Part shown: piece after piece, positions 3,502 to 6,194 of the stretch | Numbering within the stretch: the stretch's first letter is position 1 | How the letters are laid out: each line of letters begins with the position of its first letter | DNA from: Candidatus Segatella papionis | Lineage (GTDB): Bacteria > Bacteroidota > Bacteroidia > Bacteroidales > Bacteroidaceae | Direction: 5' to 3' | DNA length: 6,194 nucleotides | Assembly: GCA_002297965.1 (NCBI GenBank) | Contig: DBLF01000022.1 | Coordinates: forward strand, 1 to 6,194 | Made by a program: the position numbers and the translations under genes | The notes under the pieces: generated by a model | What the model was told of the DNA's origin: nothing | Databases searched by the model: none | Seen by the model: the letters and a program-made list of their open reading frames with translations, nothing else

Positions 3502-4703
3502 AGACTATCCTGATACCAATCGAAGAGTTTCTTCACGCCATCCTCAATCTCGACCTTGTGGGTCCAGCCTAAGCGATGAAGCTTATCCACGGAGATGAGT
3601 TTGCGAGGTGTGCCGTCTGGCTTGCTGGCATCAAACTCGATTTCGCCCTCGAAGCCTACAGCCTTACGAACTAGCTCTGAGAGTTCACGGATGGTCAACT
3701 CCTTGCCTGTACCGACGTTGATATGGCAGTTGCGAATTTCGCCGAGGGATGGGATGGCTCCGCCTCTGCCCTCGGAGTTGTTTCTATCCACGGCTCCATC
3801 TACCTTCGCTCCATAGAATACGGAAGAATATTTCTCGATGCCGATGATGTCCTTGAAGTCCACATTCAAGAGCACGTGGACGCTGGCATCTGCCATATCC
3901 TCGCTCCAAAGGAACTCACGGAGTGGCTTGCCTGTGCCCCAGAGCACCACCTTATTATTATAGATGCCGTAGAATTCCAAGGCTTTCAGGATGCGCTCGT
4001 GGTCGTTGTGACCATCCACGTTACCCTCGCCGATGATGGCACGGAGCTTGTCGGTCGGGTTGATAGGACGCTTGTTCATATCCACCTCGATGCTGTGCCA
4101 GTCGCCATCGTGGATGAGCTTGGCAAGATAAATCTTGCGCATCATGGCTGGCATCACATGGCTGTTCTCCAAGTGGAAGTTGTCGTTTGGACCATAAAGA
4201 TTGGTTGGCATCACTGCGATGTAGTTAGTGCCGTACTGGAGATTGTAGCTCTCGCACATCTTCAAACCTGCGATCTTGGCAATGGCGTATTCCTCGTTGG
4301 TATATTCCAGAGGGGATGTCAGGAGGACATCCTCACTCATAGGCTGAGGTGCATCCTTTGGATAAATACAAGTGCTGCCCAAGAAGAGGAGCTTCTTCAC
4401 GCCATGAGAGTAGGCGTTGCTAATGACGTTGCACTGCATCTTCATGTTTTGCATGATGAAGTCAGCACGGTAGAGGCTGTTCGCCATGATTCCGCCGACG
4501 AAAGCTGCTGCCAAGACTACTGCGTCGGGACGTTCTTCGTCGAAGAACTTCTCTACGGCGTATTGGTCGGTGAGGTCTAGTTCTTTGTGAGTACGACCTA
4601 CCAAGTTATTGTAACCTCTTGACTTGAGGTTGTTCCATATAGCGGAACCGACCAAGCCGTGATGGCCGGCTACGTAAATCTTGCTTTCTTTTGATAAAGA
4701 CAT
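3492..4703 (-). CDS. fcl: GDP-L-fucose synthase
   Basis: The product is 403 aa, a short-chain dehydrogenase/reductase-type epimerase-reductase that converts GDP-4-keto-6-deoxy-D-mannose to GDP-L-fucose with NADPH in the cytoplasm. The Rossmann motif G-H-H-G-L-V-G is at 13-19. The catalytic Ser110 (L-G-S-T-C-I-Y-P), Tyr139 and Lys143 (Y-A-I-A-K) are intact, as are Cys112 and His182 (H-V-M-P-A), which correspond to the acid/base residues of the E. coli enzyme. The C-terminal signatures H-I-N-V-G-T-G (327-333) and K-P-D-G-T-P-R-K-L (361-369) are diagnostic. It is about 80 residues longer than the E. coli enzyme because of two insertions, one at about 190-250 and one at about 278-325, the second rich in Gly, Asn and charged residues. 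It lies downstream of gmd on the same strand, separated by a 256-bp palindrome-rich spacer with no recognisable promoter of its own. Confidence 0.96.
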   Translation of the reverse strand: MSLSKESKIYVAGHHGLVGSAIWNNLKSRGYNNLVGRTHKELDLTDQYAVEKFFDEERPDAVVLAAAFVGGIMANSLYRADFIMQNMKMQCNVISNAYSHGVKKLLFLGSTCIYPKDAPQPMSEDVLLTSPLEYTNEEYAIAKIAGLKMCESYNLQYGTNYIAVMPTNLYGPNDNFHLENSHVMPAMMRKIYLAKLIHDGDWHSIEVDMNKRPINPTDKLRAIIGEGNVDGHNDHERILKALEFYGIYNNKVVLWGTGKPLREFLWSEDMADASVHVLLNVDFKDIIGIEKYSSVFYGAKVDGAVDRNNSEGRGGAIPSLGEIRNCHINVGTGKELTIRELSELVRKAVGFEGEIEFDASKPDGTPRKLISVDKLHRLGWTHKVEIEDGVKKLFDWYQDSLKD

Positions 4704-4736
4704 AATTTCTTTATAATATTTTTTCGACTCCCCTGT

Positions 4737-4757
4737 CCCCCTCTTGCGAAGAGGGGG
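4737..4757. repeat. Perfect hairpin in the gmd-fcl spacer
   Basis: CCCCCTCTT (4737-4745) and AAGAGGGGG (4749-4757) form a 9-bp stem with a GCG loop, 34 bp before the fcl start. No T-tract follows on the minus strand, so it is more likely a processing or stability element, or a dispersed palindrome, than a terminator. Confidence 0.65.
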
Positions 4758-4776
4758 TCCTTAATCCCTAACCAAG

Positions 4777-4803
4777 CCTTCCCCTTTTCCAAAAAGGGGA
4801 AGG
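4777..4803. repeat. Perfect 12-bp stem hairpin in the gmd-fcl spacer
   Basis: CCTTCCCCTTTT (4777-4788) and AAAAGGGGAAGG (4792-4803) pair perfectly around a 3-nt loop. It is the longest uninterrupted stem in this spacer. Read on the minus strand, the left arm begins with purines and no U-tract follows. Confidence 0.7.
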
Positions 4804-4842
4804 ATGTAGCTGGCGACGCTATAGCTCTGCCAGAGTTTTGGT

Positions 4843-4879
4843 ATCGACAGCGGAGCCTTTGCCCTAAAGGGCTGTCGAT
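4843..4879. repeat. Two-step hairpin in the gmd-fcl spacer
   Basis: The outer arms ATCGACAGC (4843-4851) and GCTGTCGAT (4871-4879) pair perfectly. Inside, CCTTT (4856-4860) pairs with AAAGG (4866-4870) beyond a one-sided 4-nt bulge, leaving a 5-nt loop. It is immediately followed by the two family-1 palindromes. Confidence 0.65.
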
Positions 4880-4886
4880 GATTTCC

Positions 4887-4906
4887 TACGCAATAGAATT
4901 GCGATT
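4887..4906 (+). repeat. Short palindromic repeat, family 1, copy 2
   Basis: This is the same 20-bp unit as bases 1-20 and 4911-4930, with arms CGCAAT and ATTGCG. Both arms differ from the other copies by one base each, and the two changes compensate (C-G to T-A), so pairing is kept. Confidence 0.7.
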
Positions 4907-4910
4907 ATCT

Positions 4911-4930
4911 TACGCAACAAAGTTGCGATT
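4911..4930 (+). repeat. Short palindromic repeat, family 1, copy 3
   Basis: This unit lies 24 bp after copy 2 and differs from bases 1-20 by one base in the loop (AAA for AGA). Arms CGCAAC and GTTGCG are identical to those at 1-20. Another small hairpin (GCGGT 4937-4941 with ACCGC 4946-4950) lies between this copy and the gmd stop. Confidence 0.7.
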
Positions 4931-4959
4931 GTTTGTGCGGTGTAAACCGCCTTGGTTGT

Positions 4960-6072
4960 TTACTTTACAATACCTTTTTCTAGGTATTCGGCGAGGTTGC
5001 ATCTTACTTTCTGACTGGCATCCTCAGCGGCTACCTTTGCCATATCGCTATCTACCATGATCTTCACCAAGTCCTCGAAGGATGTAGTGTTTGGGTTCCA
5101 GCCGAGCTTTGCTTTCGCCTTGGTTGGGTCGCCCCAAAGGTTTACTACGTCGGTTGGACGATAGAAGTCTGGAGAGACCTCTACGAGGGTCTTGCCGATC
5201 AAGTTCTCTGGACCCTCTACGCAGATGCCCTTCTCGTTCTCGTCCTTGCCTTCCCATTTCAGTTCGATGCCTACGTAGTGGAAGGCCAACTGGGCGAACT
5301 CACGAACGGAGTGCTGCTTGCCTGTGGCGATGACGAAGTCCTCTGGCTTCTCTGCCTGAAGGATAAGCCACATGCACTCTACGTAGTCCTTGGCATAGCC
5401 CCAGTCACGGAGGGAGTCGAGGTTACCGAGGTAGAGCTTGTCTTGCTTGCCTTGTTTGATGCGAGCAGCTGCAAGAGTAATCTTGCGGGTTACGAAGGTC
5501 TCGCCACGACGCTCAGACTCGTGGTTGAAAAGGATACCGGAGCAGCAGAACATATTGTATGCCTCACGATACTCCTTCACAATCCAGAAGCCATACTGCT
5601 TGGCTACGGCGTATGGTGAATATGGGTGGAATGGGGTGTTCTCATTCTGAGGAACCTCCTCCACCTTGCCATAAAGCTCGGAGGTAGATGCCTGGTACAT
5701 GCGGCAGGTCTCTGTCAGACCGCACTGACGGATAGCCTCCAAGATACGGAGCACACCTGTGGCATCGACATCGGCTGTGAACTCTGGGGAGTCGAAGCTT
5801 ACCTGTACGTGGCTCTGTGCTGCGAGGTTATAAACTTCCGTTGGCTTCACCTTGTTCATCACCTGAATGAGACTCATTGAGTCGCCGAGGTCGGCATAGT
5901 GAAGGTGAAAGTGTGGCTTGCCTTCCAAGTGAGCGATGCGCTCACGGAAGTCGGTGGATGAACGGCGGATGGTGCCGTGTACGTCATAACCTTTTTCCAA
6001 CAACAACTCAGCCAAGTACGAACCGTCCTGGCCTGTAATGCCCGTAATGAGGGCTACTTTTCTTTTTTCCAT
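4960..6072 (-). CDS. gmd: GDP-mannose 4,6-dehydratase
   Basis: The product is 370 aa, the normal family length. It converts GDP-D-mannose to GDP-4-keto-6-deoxy-D-mannose using bound NADP+, the first step of GDP-L-fucose synthesis in the cytoplasm. The dinucleotide motif G-I-T-G-Q-D-G-S-Y is at 11-19. The catalytic Thr130 and Glu132 (S-T-S-E-L-Y-G) with Tyr154 and Lys158 (Y-S-P-Y-A-V-A-K) are intact. Further family signatures are N-L-A-A-Q-S-H-V (82-89), the N-H-E-S-E-R-R-G-E-T-F-V-T-R-K segment (183-197) involved in cofactor and subunit contacts, and R-D-W-G-Y-A-K-D-Y (222-230). The start at 6072 follows an A/T-rich leader with no clear Shine-Dalgarno, as is usual for this group. A TAnnTTTG element lies about 30 bp upstream. 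It is transcribed toward fcl, whose product uses its product. Together they supply GDP-L-fucose for surface glycans. Confidence 0.97.
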   Translation of the reverse strand: MEKRKVALITGITGQDGSYLAELLLEKGYDVHGTIRRSSTDFRERIAHLEGKPHFHLHYADLGDSMSLIQVMNKVKPTEVYNLAAQSHVQVSFDSPEFTADVDATGVLRILEAIRQCGLTETCRMYQASTSELYGKVEEVPQNENTPFHPYSPYAVAKQYGFWIVKEYREAYNMFCCSGILFNHESERRGETFVTRKITLAAARIKQGKQDKLYLGNLDSLRDWGYAKDYVECMWLILQAEKPEDFVIATGKQHSVREFAQLAFHYVGIELKWEGKDENEKGICVEGPENLIGKTLVEVSPDFYRPTDVVNLWGDPTKAKAKLGWNPNTTSFEDLVKIMVDSDMAKVAAEDASQKVRCNLAEYLEKGIVK

Positions 6073-6100
6073 TTGTATATCATATTTTTATTTTGTTTTT

Positions 6101-6108
6101 CAAAAGTA
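6101..6108 (-). promoter_or_regulatory. -7 element of the gmd promoter
   Basis: TACTTTTG on the minus strand matches TAnnTTTG exactly. The predicted transcript start is near 6094, about 22 nt ahead of the gmd ATG. No TTTG is seen at the -33 distance, where the DNA is A-rich on this strand. This is probably the main promoter for gmd and, by read-through, fcl. Confidence 0.55.
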
Positions 6109-6139
6109 ATTTAATTTTTTCTCATGGTTTTCAGTTTCA

Positions 6140-6159
6140 GCAAGGGCTCTCGCCCTTGC
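6140..6159. repeat. Hairpin, palindromic repeat family 2, copy B
   Basis: GCAAGGGC (6140-6147) and GCCCTTGC (6152-6159) form an 8-bp stem with a TCTC loop. Stem and flanks resemble the hairpin at 874-898: CTCAT then TTTCAGC before it, TCCTCC after it, and on the minus strand an ATGAGAAA downstream. One stem pair differs by a compensated change (G-C to A-T). It lies upstream of the gmd promoter, where it may separate gmd from the gene beyond the window. Confidence 0.6.
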
Positions 6160-6194
6160 CTATCCTCCTTCCTTCGTAAGTATTCGGCCAACGC

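Noticed and set aside
3723..4580. A 285-codon plus-strand open frame
   Set aside because: It lies wholly antisense within fcl, whose catalytic motifs are intact. The antisense product is rich in His, Val and Ala without any recognisable domain, as expected from a shadow of a coding strand.
4887..4930. Two spaced repeats as a CRISPR remnant
   Set aside because: The units are 20 bp, palindromic, only two adjacent copies with a 4-bp gap between them, and a third copy lies alone at 1-20. There is no spacer-sized interval and there are no cas genes.

Overview
The window reads as chromosomal DNA of a member of the Bacteroidales, most likely Prevotella/Segatella or a close relative. The evidence is Bacteroidota-type promoters (TAnnTTTG at -7, in two cases with a TTG-containing -33 element 19-20 nt upstream), weak Shine-Dalgarno sites, and a gene set typical of Bacteroidales surface-polysaccharide loci. 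There is no rRNA, tRNA, CRISPR array, transposase or integrase.

Layout. (1) Bases 1-830 hold an AT-rich minus-strand pair: a 54-codon ORF translationally coupled to a DUF6169-like gene, with its own good promoter. (2) At 932-1700, a minus-strand helix-turn-helix regulator gene and a plus-strand gene of unknown function diverge. The space between them holds an imperfect palindrome beside the plus-strand promoter. The regulator has an odd start: a TTG overlapping the stop of a 7-codon ATG ORF that contains an A7 run. (3) At 1703-1798 is a structured leader with mutually exclusive stems and a U5 terminator, in front of a plus-strand cassette: small DUF4248-like protein, HU-family DNA-binding protein with a glycine-rich tail, 40-aa membrane/lipobox 'smalltalk'-like peptide, and T7-lysozyme-type N-acetylmuramoyl-L-alanine amidase. 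(4) The amidase ends tail to tail against a minus-strand GDP-L-fucose pair: gmd (GDP-mannose 4,6-dehydratase) at 4960-6072, transcribed toward fcl (GDP-L-fucose synthase) at 3492-4703. The 256 bp between them is packed with perfect palindromes.

Gmd and Fcl together convert GDP-mannose to GDP-L-fucose for capsule, LPS O-chain or glycoprotein fucosylation. From family knowledge, the DUF4248 / HU / smalltalk / amidase cassette commonly lies near Bacteroidales polysaccharide loci, but what it does there is not known. The most interesting signals are the attenuator-like leader, the regulator's frameshift or alternative start, the tiny lipobox peptide, a shared 13-nt leader motif, a 7-bp tandem repeat running into the amidase start codon, and two families of short palindromic repeats with compensated stems.
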